DNA of 64,000 bases from Morinoia aosen (taxonomy: Eukaryota > Arthropoda > Malacostraca > Amphipoda > Talitridae). Position 1 is the first letter of the stretch. Every line of letters starts with the position of its first letter. Positions 45,150-57,649 of this stretch are shown here, piece after piece. The position numbers were made by a program, and so were the translations under genes. The stretch lies in assembly GCA_030386875.1 (NCBI GenBank), contig CM059557.1, forward strand, positions 60,900,514 through 60,964,513, given 5' to 3'. A model generated the notes under the pieces. The model searched no databases, was not told the origin of the DNA, and worked only from the letters and a program-made list of their open reading frames with translations.

Positions 45150-46640
45150 CGCGCACTATTGGAACTTAAACTTTGAAAACTTAAACTATCTACGGACACG
45201 GATGTGTTAACTTTCGAAAGCCTAAAGGTATAATCTACCTTGTACGGCTCAGTAATAAAATACTAAAACTTGAGCGACTTTTGTTCCTTGTCAATTAGAA
45301 ATGAAAATAAAAATGAATGAAAATGAAGTTGTGAGGAATTTCCCAACAAGTTTTCTCATAATTCGTAGAATAATATTTGAGAAACATCATTATATACGGC
45401 ATTTACTTTCATTCCATATATCATGACCGCTACTGTATTTCAAAGGCGTACCTACGAGACAGGCACACGTACGGCCTTTTGAATTTTCCCCATATTTATT
45501 CAACACTTATACACAGCAGATAAATTCATCGATCTTTAAATTCCGTCATTCAAATCTTCTTTTATAGGTGAGAAGCACTAAAACCTGTATTCCAGATAAG
45601 CGCATCTAACTACTTCTCATATTGTAAAAGGTTCCTTTGTGACCTCGAGTACTTCAGAAAAATTTTTCCGTCGTTCCTAACATAATTGATTCACGTACGC
45701 GTATTCTTACGTATACTATTTCCTCAAAAATTATTCTCATTTGAGATCCAGTGGCTGGAAATTCTTATTCTCGTTATTCTTACCTTTCAATATTTATGTT
45801 GGAAAATGAATTAAATTACGGTTTCTGAATTTCTACATGTATTTCATTATTCTGGCAAAACTTTTTCTTCTTCGACATTCTACGACATAGGTTCACATGT
45901 ACAAAATGTGTGTGTTACTAATATTTTATTACCATGAACAAGCACCTTTTTTACCTAGCATTCTCATCCGCGTTTTTCCGTCAGAAAACACGCCTACGCA
46001 AGAAAAGGCAAAATACCATCTACCAGAGTTACACGTGTGCCTCAAACTTATTTTGTTTTTATTCCTTATATTTATAGCTTAAATAACGCTGACAATTAAC
46101 TAAAACTGGATAATGTAACTTTTTTACGTTAACTTTTTCATTAGCGGATCAAAATTCTTGATGAATAATCACCTTTAAATTAATGGAGTGACACGTGTTC
46201 AATGTAATTTAGTGACGAACAGTCTCAATCATCTTTACCTACGACGCATACAGTTGTCAAATCAAACCGATGGTCCGTTTAGGGATAATTTAGACATATG
46301 CTTTTTAACGCTTTTCGAATAAGCTGTTCAGAACTTCGGCAACAAATAAAAATAAAAGCCGTTGAGTGCTCAATGCCGGCAGAGAACAGTGGAGCTTGAA
46401 ATGAAGCCTAATGAGCTTTGTCTGACGACGAACTTTATGAATGTGCCGCTAAAGACGAGCCGGAATTTATTGAATATCTCACAGATGCGACTGAGTCTGA
46501 TATGTGATAATATGTGAATTTACACAACAGATTACAAACACTATCATTTTAACATTGAATTTTGAACATTATGAATGAGTTAATGATAAAGTTCCGGTGC
46601 TCTCGTTCGATGGAGAATGATCAATGCTTGAAATATGTTG
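45150..46640. other. No recognisable gene
   Basis: The plus-strand frame at about 46410-46508, ALSDDELYECAAKDEPEFIE and on to ESDM, looks like the acidic N-terminus of a transposase (piggyBac type), but only this piece is present. Confidence 0.3.
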
Positions 46641-46805
46641 CCCAGGTAGCAATAAATTATTAGGCCAATATTGGGTTGATAATTATTTATTAACCTGCAT
46701 ATCGATAGAATATTATAGTACTTATTGGACGATTCTTAGGGAATCTTATGCGTAAAATAAACAGAAGAACCAAAGTGCATATATACATTTTAATTAAAAG
46801 CAAAA

Positions 46806-46834
46806 GTTTCGGAATGCATAAATTCCATCTTCAG
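46806..46834 (-). ncRNA. Hammerhead-like motif, left end of PLE4
   Basis: Minus strand: CTGAAGA, extra T, stem GGAAT...ATTCC, then GAAAC. Nearly the same as the copy at 47251-47279 in the opposite orientation. Confidence 0.4.
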
Positions 46835-47250
46835 TGCCGAAACAAAGTAAAATACTGTAAAATAGTAAAATACTGTACATGAGAACTAATAATGAACAAG
46901 ATCTTCGAATCTTAAAATCACTTTATATATTTTCTCATAGACCTCAATTGAATAAAGATAACAGTGCCACTAAGCTAAACATTGTCCGTACTTACTAGCA
47001 TGAGGTTGCATGTACTTAGTGTGTGAATGAATCCGGGATATGAGCGTGTGAATGAATGGCTTTTGAATAATTGGGTTGTTTAGGTATCTTATTTTTGAAT
47101 TTGTAAATATACGTTATTTTTAGGCTTACTTATTTTCTGCTGAATTCTAGTATTGGGTTAGGTAGTTTAGTTTCTTAATATGTGAATTACTTTTCATTTT
47201 TACAGTTTGCGGACATTTTCTCATGTACAGTATTTTACTTTGTTTCAGCA

Positions 47251-47279
47251 CTGAAGATGGAATTTATGTATTCCGAAAC
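47251..47279 (+). ncRNA. Hammerhead-like motif, right end of PLE4
   Basis: CTGAAGA, extra T, stem GGAAT-loop-ATTCC, then GAAACG. Stem III context not convincing. Confidence 0.4.
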
Positions 47280-49019
47280 GTTTGCTTTTAATTAAAATGT
47301 ATATATACACTTTGGTTCATCTGTTTATTTTATTGACCTGATATTGGAATCTTGGATTGCAATAATAGACTAATAACAAGACAATATCGAGAAAAGATAT
47401 ATTTATTTATGATATCAACTTGTTATTGGGACAATGTAGTACATAATCTTATTTATAATATTAAACTAACATTGTATATATATATATATATGTACGATAT
47501 TTATATAAGTGGAAACTATCTCATAATAATTAAAAATCTCGCAATTTAATAAAATTTATTAAAATATAAATTTTTATTGCCCAAATATTGGGTTGATATT
47601 GCACGCCAATAATACGGAGTAAATTGTTTAAAATGTACCAATAAAGTTAATGAATAGTTATTGCAGTCATTAATGAGTACAGATATATTTGACAGATATC
47701 AAGAAATGTGAATACGTGACAATAATATGTATATTCAGAATTATTGTAATCACAGGTTCACAGTTCTTGTATTTTCAGTCGTCCAATGAGTTTCGAAGGT
47801 CTAATTTTTTCAAAAAAATATGCTAAAATCGTTTGTCATATGTTACGATAGCAATAAATGTCTATTTATTGAATTAAGATGCTATAAAGTCATTTATATA
47901 GATGATATAAATGACTTAATTTCGTAACGAAGGTATTGAGTAGGCCTATTCCTACTACATAACCCATTTTGCATGCATCATTCTTTGAGTAAAGCGCTTT
48001 CGTGCAATTTATCAATCACGCAAATATATGCTGCTTAGATGAACGTATATATGCTGCTTAGTACAGGTTGCTCGACCACTGGTACGTACCTGCATCACAA
48101 AATTTGGACTACGATGCCAAAGAGGTTTGTAATCATGTATTTTAGATAAATTTTGAATGCAGTTTAATTCATGGTCTTGTAGGTGTGTAGGTATGTATAT
48201 AGGATAACATATTTATCAGAATTATATACATTTATCGTCTTTGAACCCTTCTGAATATTGATGCGATATTAGAAGTTAATTATTGAGCCAAAGCGTTGTT
48301 TAAGGAAACACCTCAATATCAAGTCAATAGTGACACAGTAATGAGCTGATACTGGGTTGAAAATAAATTATTATTGGGGCAATATATTCTACCAATATCC
48401 ACTTGATGTAAGAAAATAAGTCTTGGGCCTGTAGTTCCCTGCCTTAGTTACACCTCAAACTCAGTTCTAGTCCATTTGTGTTCAGTAATACTAGTATGTG
48501 TATATGTAAAATTATCCAAGAAAAAAGTGCTAAATTCTGCATAGCGTATAAGCGATCCCAATTGCAGGAGAAGTACGAGTACGTAACTAAGGTCGTTGCC
48601 TCACTCGCCGCAAGCGCAACTCAGTTGCAAAAGCAGCAACAACTCCAGTCCTTACAGGCCAACATTTTTATAAGGAACACCTCAATATCAAGTCCATAGT
48701 GACACAATAATTAGCCACTATTGGGTTAGTGAAGTTATCATTATCGGGGCCATATGTTTTACAAATATCAACCTATCAGGAATTGAGTATTAAGCCAATG
48801 TTATTTTAGGGAACACTTCATTATCAAGTTAATATTGACACAATAATTAGTTGATATTGGGTTGATTATAATATTGTTATTGGGCCAATATATTTTTCTA
48901 ATATCAACCGAATTTTCCAAAATAAGGGATTGCCCCAATGTTCATTTTGAATATCCAGTCAGTATTGAGACTGTATATTGGCTCAATATTAGGTCAATAA
49001 ATTTTGCTACCTGGGTGAT

Positions 49020-49764
49020 GTCGACCTACAGAGTGTCACAAATATTTTGTGAGTTATGACTATTACAAGAATTTAATACTATTCACACTCCAAATCAGAA
49101 TTATATTTTCAATCTGTTCACAATTTATTATACTTGCTATAAGCTATCATTTGTTCCATGTAAAAACTGGTAATTCTGGATAATTTTTGCGATATCACAG
49201 TGTGAGGTAAGAAAAGCACAGGCAGGGTGTTTCACGAAGCTTGAACGATAATCATCAATTGACACCTCAGAACTCGGGAAAAACCAAAATCGAGAGCCCA
49301 CTTTGTCACCGAGCAACGCAGCGATATAGGTGTACTATAAATGTTAAAGTTCGTGCAAGAAATGTTCAACTAAGAACTGTAACGACGAAGAAAATCAGTG
49401 AAGAAGACTGTGTCAAGTATTGCAAGAAATCCTGGGAGGTCCATGGAAATATTATCGAGAGAGTCTTTTTGAGAATCGAAAAAAGACTTACGGTTTTCTT
49501 CTCTAAAATTTAAGAACATCTGTAGCCTCCACATGCATTAAAGAAAAACGAAGTAGGAAAACTCGAGCTTTGCTATGCCAGCTCTTACTTCATGGTCTCA
49601 ACTCTTTGGAGTTGACTGATAAAAATTTTTTAACCCTTGAGCAAGCTTTCAACCATCAAAATGAACTAGTTTTTGTACTGATAGGTTCAGCAACACCAAA
49701 ATGCATCAGAAATGTTCGATGCACCCAAAAAATTGTCTTTGGCATGTTCTGGGGAGCAGTGTAA
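49020..49764. other. No assigned gene
   Basis: The frame 49241-49513 (90 codons) begins near GGGTGTTTCACGAAGC, a transposon-terminus-like string, and ends CVKYCKKSWEVHGNIIERVF, which recalls the C-terminal region of some transposases. Not assignable. Confidence 0.3.
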
Positions 49765-50661
49765 AGCCCGTATTAGACGGTGGCGAGCACTGTCAGTGGT
49801 GTTACGCGAGTGATATGCTCTCTTCTCTGAAGTCATAGCAGATGCCGTCACTAGCACGCTGCATTGCTTTTACACGATCCGTGTCCGCAGTGTCCGCGGC
49901 TGGCCACGGACACTGCGTTCAGTAGTGTACGAGACACGGACGTGGGTGGTTTCGCCATCATCATGGTGTTCTGAAAAAATGCGAAGGACCTACAAACCAT
50001 ACGAATAGAGCTGCAAAAAAACAGGATTTGTTTTCTTGGTAGTATATACCAATATATGTCTTTCAAACATGTTAATTTTTACTGGTGATTCACAGCAATT
50101 CAATATAAGAAAATATTTATATAAATGCATTAATTTTATTTTAGGGGATATGATACCAACAAAATAAATATATCATCCAAAAAATAAATTTCAAATTGAT
50201 ATGGTTTGATATCAACGTACAATGTAATTGATTAAAATTGTGGTTTGAAATGCATTGCTCCCGTTAATGCAACCACGCTTGATTGCAATAAAAGTTTTTT
50301 TTCGTACGATTGAATGGAGATTGAGTGTCATAAGTAGGAAAAATATTCAGTTCAGGTAATACTGAGGCATTTGTACACATAATTACTGCATTTGCGTTGG
50401 TATGAATATCTCTAATTTTATGAGCAGATACCAGCATAAGTATTATTTCATCATGCATTAAAATATCACTGATATTCATGAAGAATGCCTATCACGACAT
50501 AACTATATTGTTGGTTCCATTATTTAATGCTTCGCTTAATTATCATTCTGATACGCAGACAGTAACACTGTCCTGATGGTATTTTGAACAATAATGAGTC
50601 TTAATATTAGACATACAAATTGAAAATCTTTACCTAGCGGTATAGGATAAATTTATACATT

Positions 50662-51925
50662 GTGATGGTTCCTATATTTTTATCCCGCCGTTGTCACATC
50701 ATTTTGTAATGTTCGCTTGATCCTATCCCACATCGCTGCCGACGTTCGTTGTTGGATGCATGTTATTTCGTGACATTCGTTATTATTTGTCACTATCTTT
50801 TATTTTCTAGTCTTTATTAATCCCGATAGCTTTTCAATGCTGCCACCAGTCCGTGACTCGGACAAACAATATTTATATTTATACGACATATTTTCAAGAT
50901 CTTCGGTAACGTTGGTATAAGAGCGGAAGGCTATGACTTACGTATGTGCATCATTTTATATCATCATCATTATCATCATCTCTTTATCATCTCTCTCTAA
51001 CTTACAAAGGAAATTGAAGACACGAAAGATTACAAAGGTTCGTTATTAACGCAGACACCTATTATATCACAATGCTGTCGAGAGAGAAGCTGGTTAGACA
51101 TTTAGTAAACATGTTGACTTATCTGCAGAATCCAGTTTGGGCGTTGTCGAAGTATTTGCGAGGAGGCTGGTGCCTTTGCGATCCATTTATAATGAATGAT
51201 TGGAGCAAGATGGATCTCCAGGTAATTTAGAGACAAATTTAAGTAGCTTTGACACTAGAAGTCATTTACAACAAAGCGGGTTCATCGCCAAAGGCGATGA
51301 ACCGCAGGGGAAGACACCAATAAGTTTATATGATCTTGAACTGTTACTCTTTAATGAAGGAACCTACTCGACTGCCTCCCCGCGCAAGACTCTGCGTAAG
51401 ACTAACTGTAAAACTGTTGCCCGGCGCCCGCTAGCTTGAAGGAATGAGGGCGCGTCTCTACCTCAGAGAACAAACACGTTACGACAGTAGCTACTCATTG
51501 ATAAATGGAAAACCCACAATACTGACTAACAATAATTACGATCCTGCATTCAATCTTTATAAATGAATACTATAACATCCTAGATGATTAAGATTAGAAA
51601 GATAAGAAATACATTGTCGTAGAGAAAAGAGAAAGAGGTATCTGATAACTTGATCTCGTAGTTTTCCGGTTGCGTCGTGGTGATGATGTCAAGAGGGTAG
51701 CACGATGATGGTAAGGCGCAGCGTCGTCTGACGATGTTGTTGAAGGAAATAGCATGAGAGATGTTGTGGAGTTGATTCGAAGTTGCGCTTATCCGCGAGA
51801 ACTTATCTTTAATGCGGTTCTTTTCGAGGAGATGAAAGTCGTGGGCCAGACGAAGCATTTCAATATTCCTCGTTGCGATTCCTTTATGAATATAGATGTA
51901 GGGAGGTTATATCATGAGGATATAA
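50662..51925. other. Segment present only in Harbinger copy B
   Basis: Either an insertion in copy B or a deletion in copy A. It contains perfect hairpins at 51279-51303 (GGTTCATCGCC, AAA, GGCGATGAACC) and 51905-51927 (GGTTATATC / GATATAACC). No transposase could be recognised. Confidence 0.45.
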
Positions 51926-52209
51926 CCCATGAACACTTACTCTCTTGAAAAAATATAAATCGTCTAAATCATACTCATTTCCGTCATTTTTCACTTCTGC
52001 AACTTAGGGTATTGCAAATTATTGCAATTGAAATCACGCTACTGTTATTTTGAACTTCCGAAAAAACTCAAAATAGTAATTTTTATACTAGAAACAAGAG
52101 AAGCAGTTATAAATGTGTAAGAATTAATTCGTTATTTACATCGGGCTGAGATTGAAATATTTCACCCAACGATGAAATAGAGGCGCAATGAATGTTACCT
52201 TCGTCTAAG

Positions 52210-52555
52210 AATGTCAGTATAGGTTGTAGTAGCCCCACAATTTGGGGGCGTATATTTCGTCAGTTCCTAAACATGATTTCTGGGAATTTTTTAGTCGTGT
52301 TTTCCCGCCTGACCTACGACCGAAGTGTATTTATTTCTTCTTTGTTTCCTCAGGAGTTAATTCAATCTCTGGCTTCATTTCTTCTACAATCTTGTTCAGC
52401 GTTATATTTCGAAGAGATTTTTCTCTATAGTCGCTACGTTTCTCTCTCCATAAAGATGGGTGCGTTCTTAAGATTTTTATGAATAATTTAGTCGACCGCC
52501 TACTCCAGTCAGCAAGCAGCGCAGGTGAAGGGAGAGGACAGCTTATCCCAGACAT
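52210..52555 (-). pseudogene. MADF-domain protein of Harbinger-like element, copy B
   Basis: From the ATG at 52555: MSGISCPLPSPALLADWSRR, KLFIKILRTHPSLWREKRSD, ITLNKIVEEMKPEIELTPEE, a stop, then in the same frame RLKNSQKSCLGTDEIYAPKL. The layout (acidic/hydrophobic helix, HPSLW..., Y..., ...LN.I, ETKKK, ...S..G..DEIY.PKLW) is a MADF domain (about residues 24-110), a Myb/SANT-like DNA binder that assists PIF/Harbinger transposase. It is better preserved than copy A but still interrupted. Confidence 0.75.
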
Positions 52556-52910
52556 TCTTCATCTACGAAATCTGATCGACTACTGGCAGCAGCATGACAG
52601 CGTCTGCATGCATGCTCACGTATCGTGCGGAGAGTGATGACAAAAATATTGACACTCGTATTCGCGCGAACGCCGCAACCGAGAGCCTAGTTGCTACAGA
52701 AAGAGAGGAAATGGGTGGAGCTACGCGATGCCGCGTAACCCCGCTGGCATTGCTCGCCACCGTGCCATGCGAGCTTAAGCAAACAAGAAAATTAATTTTC
52801 TTTTTGTCTATAGACTAACGAAAATGAGTCCTAAAAAATATGAAGAACAAAATTTAATAATGAAACTAGTGAAAAGGAAGCTTTGTGGGATAGTTTTCCG
52901 AGGAAGGAGA

Positions 52911-53025
52911 TTTCTTTATCAGCAAGGAAGTACTCCGGCTCACACCTCCAATCAGGCCCAAAAGCTTGCCCACAGACAAAATTTCTAACTTTCTGACGAA
53001 AGATGATTGGCCTCCTTTAAGCCCT
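52911..53025 (+). pseudogene. Tc1/mariner transposase fragment
   Basis: FLYQQGSTPAHTSNQAQKLA, followed after a stop and frame change by LTKDDWPPLSP. It matches the .QQD.APAHT... and WPP.SPD block; the catalytic D is replaced by G. Too short to place in a subfamily. Confidence 0.55.
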
Positions 53026-53037
53026 GTTCATAATTTC

Positions 53038-53275
53038 ACGGACGCTGCGTGTAAAAAATCATACAGTGTGATTTCACGCCAAACCTAAGCGGACATAGAT
53101 AATGCACACTTCTATTCACACCCGACAGGTTTTCACGCAGCGTGAAAGTTCACGCCTGATGCCGAGCGTGTGTCTTCTAAAAACGCAACGTGAAATTTCA
53201 CGCAAAAGTTTAGCTTTCAATGGTGTTCAAGGCTATCTTACACACTGTGCGTGTTTTCACGCCGCCTCGCAGTGC
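53038..53275. repeat. Cluster of TTTCACGC / GCGTGAAA motifs
   Basis: At least six copies of TTTCACGC or its complement within 240 bp, in both orientations (for example GCAGCGTGAAAGTTCACGCC and GTGAAATTTCACGC). It looks like the subterminal region of a DNA transposon; no ends identified. Confidence 0.5.
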
Positions 53276-53289
53276 GGTTCAGACAGATA

Positions 53290-54716
53290 GGATTGAAAGT
53301 ATAAGTAGGTAAAAGTTTTTTATACTAAAAAAAGTTTTGTTATTATTATTGCCATTATTAAAACCTACTTAGCAAGATCGAAATACTTTACCTGAGGGTT
53401 ATAGCCAGTTTTTCTATAGCAGGTACAGCGTCCCTCATCTGCGTGTTGTTGTGGGTTGATTTGCATTGGACTTATGACAGCAATTCGTCAAAACTTTCGG
53501 CAGACACGGACATAATTGAAAAATATGGCTTCATCTTCCCCTAATTTTGTAAATAGTGTTGCAAATTCTCCTTCTTGCGGCCTTAAACTGACTATCTTAT
53601 GTACCCAGCACCGCCTTCTTCCCTTCCGTTGCTGTCTTTTATACGGCAAGTATAAAAGGAGAGCTTTCTTTACTTTACTCTGAGCAGCCATTATTACCCA
53701 GTCCACAAATACTCGTGAGCACTCTCGGAGAACAGCAATGCAACACTGATAGAATTAAGCGTAAAAAAATGCCTCTTGTGTACAATGGAACGTGAAAGAA
53801 CCTTTGGTCGTCTTGAAGATAAATGCTTGCTGGAAAACATCCAAAACTGGAAGCCTCAAAAAGGTCTTTAGAACATGAATGAGCCATGCAGAGTACCGAC
53901 GAGACTTTTACTTACGGGTAATAGAGGCAAGACATTGATGAATGACAGATGTTGTGAAAAGAGAAAGTGGATCTGTTGAATGGATTTCAACAAGTAATTC
54001 ACACTACTTTCATGACATGGATAATGAGTCAAATGAATTTTTGTTTATCTTTCGTACAGGTAATTTAAGTCTTTCCTGTATTTTTGTGCTGCCTTTCATA
54101 GAAAAATCATTCCGTTGCAACAACCCCTTAAACATAAATGATCCTAGCTACCATAAGTGTGTTAAAATCTCTAAAGAAACTGAAAAAATGGTGAAAAATT
54201 GTAATGTTGGTACGTATTGTGCTAAAAGTGTGATTCATTCTGTCCAAAAATTGCAGACAGAAATTTACCACGGTTGACTTGAACCATAATATTGACGTCC
54301 TAAGTTTCACATCAAGTAAAATACTGACGTGCCAAAAAATTAAAGAGTAAAATACACTAGCCGTTGGTCGTTAAGGGTACTAAATGTGGGAGGGATTGCC
54401 CAGTTAAAAAGTCATGCCGTTTTTAGGTCGACAGGTAGCAGAACACAGTGAAAGATGGCCGTAGAAGGTCAGAACGTTCCTCTGTCGGCCGCTCTCGACC
54501 AAAATTTGCCGTTCGACGGCTATCCGCTTGTCTCATTTAGACGTAAACAAGCCGGAAAAATCGAGCCCTTGCCCACGGCCGAATTCAAGAGGAGAATGTC
54601 GGCTTGCGTTCGACCTATTTGATTAACGGTCGCGCAACATACCTGCTGACTCATTTCTCTCAAGTGTTTATTCATAAAGGTCACCGGCGTTGAGCAAATC
54701 TATTTCGCTGGCATGT
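53290..54716. other. No recognisable gene
   Basis: The frame 53942-54277 (111 codons) has no known motif. Nothing else supported. Confidence 0.35.
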
Positions 54717-54720
54717 TCAA

Positions 54721-56173
54721 GGGAACCATTTCCAAACGAGGGTCCACTTTTTTTATATCGGACGTACGTCTATGAAAATTTGCAGACTACTAGATCTCCA
54801 CATAAATAACAACTTTTGTTTAAGAAAAATTTTTCATAAGGCCATAGAAAATTTTTTATTTGAAAAAAATAAAATTATATATATACATATATTATTCATT
54901 ATAACTTCGAAATTTACAACGCTAGAGCAATGCGGTTTGTTGCATTTGAAATTCGAACGTGGGCTCTATCTAAATTTCAATATGGAATTTTTGGATCATT
55001 TCAATCAGAATTTTTATGAATTTTTCATTGTAAGGGTCAGAGCAAAAGTTATAATTTTAGGGTAAAAAAGTCTACGGAAAGCTTTTCAGAAAAATTTTGG
55101 AAAATTATATTGAAATGTAGATAGAGCACATATGTCACTTTCAAATGTAACAAACCGCATTGCCCTAGCTTTGTAAACTTCGGAGTTATAACGACAAACG
55201 TCTTTAAAAGTTACTTTTTGTATTAGACCTATTTATAAGAAAAAAATGCTTCTCCTCCTACAGTTTTTAAGCAACAGTGATGATTTTGATATCATTGGAT
55301 GCAGAAAAACAAGGGCTTTACAATGTATTGAAAAGTTTTTCAAAATTCATTCTTGTTTCAAAGTTATGACGTCATAAATTTGAATTTTCTTGAGAATATT
55401 TTGATTTTTTTTTTTCAATTTTTAAATTTTTGTATTGGAAATTTGAGGAAAAACATTCAAGTTTTTGGAATGTCCACGTTATTCTGCATCCAATGATACC
55501 AAAATCATTACTGTAGCTCAAAAACTATCAGAGAAAAAGCATTTAGAAACCCCCCCCCCAAATGTCGTTTTCAATGATTTCCCATTTTCTTTTCAAGAAA
55601 ATCGCATTTTGTCATAAGTGATAAATGATTCTAAATTGTATTTCCTATCAGTATACCAAATTTCATTGCTCTAAATTCAATAATAAAAAAAATATTCGGA
55701 TGGGGATGAGGAATATGAATGATGAAATATATAAAAAAATAAAATGAAAAAAAATTGAAAATTTGAGATTTTTTTTTTGTCCACGTTATTCTGCATTCAA
55801 TGATACCAAAATCATTACTGTAGCTCAAAAACTGTAGGAGGAGAAGCATTTAGAAAACCCCCACAAAAATGTCGTTTTCTATGATTTTCCATTTTCTTTT
55901 CAAGAAAATCGCATTTTGTCATTAATGATAAATGATTCAAAATTGCATTTCCTATCAGTATACCAAATTTAATTGCTCTAGGTTCAAAAATGACAAAAAA
56001 GGTCCGTAAGGCGGATGCCCTCCCCCCCCCCCCCGGGGGGGGACGTTAGCTCTGGGATACGTTCCTGATATTTTTACAGACATTCGGGGACATATCTCAA
56101 ACTCATTTAAAGCAATAAAAACAGAAACGGGAGAATCGACTTTTGGACTGCAGATGCCCCCAAAATGGTTCCC
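54721..56173. mobile_element. Long-inverted-repeat element C (TCAA flanks)
   Basis: Ends GGGAACCATTT and AAATGGTTCCC, flanked by TCAA at 54717-54720 and 56174-56177. The interior holds nested inverted repeats (AGCAATGCGGTTTGTTGCAT near 54926 and its complement near 55150) and repeated ~300-bp blocks with ATGATACCAAAATCATT(A/G)CT and CATTTTCTTTTCAAGAAAAT (55490-55640, 55790-56000). The ATGATACC.AAATCATTGCTCT motif also occurs in element A (14789-14812), so A and C are probably related. A C/G homopolymer stretch is at 56024-56041. Confidence 0.6.
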
Positions 56174-56177
56174 TCAA

Positions 56178-57520
56178 GTAATTATATGGAATTAACATAT
56201 ATAAGTAATTTTCATACTAAGCAACTAAAATTAAAATATGTTAAATAACCCCTTAATTTTGAAATGAAATGAAATGAACAAAGTAATAATGAAATAAATA
56301 AAAAAAGCTATACAGAAATTTTATATTTATGCTTTACTAATTATAGAACCTTTCACACTGAGATAACAATTAAAAATATTCAGGCCTCTATGAATAGGAT
56401 GTTTTTATTCCAGATTAGGTTATAAGTTAGGTAAAGCCTCCCTAACCACTATAAAAATAGAGCGTATCGAAGAGAGGATGGAGGAAAGCACCATTCAGTA
56501 TGGAGATAAGAGAATGAAGAATCTAAGCAGAAGGGGCATAGAAACAGTAAGATGAGAAAGAAGTTCATGAAACAAGATAAAAGTTGAAGAAGAAAATCAG
56601 AGGTGTGGAAAACCGGGAAGTAGTGAATCGAAAATTGGTGGTCCTTAACCTAGCAAAATACATTCTATTTCGACAAAAAGAAGGGCTACCTAACTCTCAG
56701 CTCGGGCCCTCACATTTTTCCCCCTGTGAGCGCTAATTCCCACAGATACAATAGTTGTATCCCTCTGAGGGTGTGTTTTATTCCAATCAGGCCTAATAAA
56801 ATATGCATAATTGCCAGAACAATTATATGTGCAAATCTCATACAAGAAAAAACAGTCCGTAAAGCAGGCGATGGAGAAGCTCCATTTTAAAAAAACGAAT
56901 TCATTTGAACGTTGCAAGCTCTTGGCTCATTTTAAAAAAGGCTTGCAGATAAATCGGCAATTGATGTACCGATACATCGGTACATCAATAATTTTATGAC
57001 AGGATTTTATAAATACTCGTATTTTTTAACGTTTCGATCTGAATTTCAGGTAAGAAAGAGAGCAATTTACATTTTTGTGCAACGACAAAAAAACCGGTTG
57101 GCTGCTCTGGCTGAAGCTTCATAAGAAAATGACGCTGAAACGCGCAATGAGTCGCTTTCTTCTAAAATTTCGCATGTAATTGAGTTCGGAACCGTGACTT
57201 CTGGCGAAGATGGCGATTCTTCTGAAGAAACAAGAGATGGAAGAGATGTATAATGCTGGTCTGCAGAGGCACAATTTCCAGAGCATAAACGAAAGCATGG
57301 GCCCAACTATTAGCTTCACCACCTCGGTTAATTGATATTTATGACGATTCATCGTTGTGGTGGGGCTGGTTGTGAAGGCTACTATATACTCCTCAATCCT
57401 CAATGTGAGCAATGTAAAAACAACAAAATGTGGAAACCTAACCTGAATTTTCCCTCGTCAGTCTTCAGCAACCTCTGAATTGAAGGACGTTCTTGAAGGT
57501 AATCAATTATGTGTTCAGAT
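56178..57520. other. No recognisable gene
   Basis: Short frames only. A direct small palindrome GATGTACC-GATAC-ATCGGTACATC lies near 56963-56987. Confidence 0.35.
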
Positions 57521-57524
57521 ACAT

Positions 57525-57640
57525 ATTTGTGTGTGTGTGTATATGTGGTAGGGGGGGGGGTTATGGGTGTGTGGGTTGGTGTGTGTGTGTGGGTGCGGGG
57601 GAGAAGGGGTGTGTGTGTGGGGGTGGGGGGTGTACATGAA
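57525..57640. repeat. GT/G-rich low-complexity tract
   Basis: Mixed (GT)n and G-runs (up to eleven G). It makes artificially long frames on both strands, including a 230-codon minus-strand one, which I do not count as genes. Confidence 0.7.
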
Positions 57641-57649
57641 TAGCCAGTG

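Larger units (their letters stand above)
46753..47332 (+). mobile_element. 5'-truncated PLE (PLE4) with inverted ends
   Basis: The ends 46753-46891 and 47216-47332 are inverted copies of a PLE tail. Between them is only the last coding piece DLRILKSLYIFSHRPQLNKD (about 46912-47000) and a non-coding 3' region. The two tails keep high similarity, so this insertion is younger than PLE1. Confidence 0.8.
46641..49015. mobile_element. TIR element with AATATTGG-rich repeats
   Basis: The ends CCCAGGTAGCAATAAATTAT and, inwards from the right, CCCAGGTAGCAAAATTTATT are inverted copies. The interior is made of many imperfect units of ~70-80 bp around (G/T)CCAATATTGGGTTGAT and ATCAAGTCAATA(G/T)TGACAC. 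PLE4 is inserted at 46753-47332. No transposase and no certain target duplication. Confidence 0.55.
49765..52745 (-). mobile_element. PIF/Harbinger-like element, copy B
   Basis: Inverted relative to copy A at 28728-30411. It aligns with it over 49765-50660 and ~51930-52745. The left terminus AGCCCGTATTAGACGGTGGC follows TAA. The right end (GATGCCGCGTAACCCC) is eroded, so the target duplication is lost. An extra ~1.26 kb (50662-51925) is absent from copy A. The MADF gene is at 52210-52555. A perfect hairpin lies at 49886-49917 (CGCAGTGTCCG / CGGACACTGCG). Confidence 0.65.

Noticed and set aside
51200-51439. Possible rRNA-derived sequence because of GC-rich hairpin and CCCGGCGCCCG string
   Set aside because: No stretch matches a conserved rRNA helix well enough to support it.
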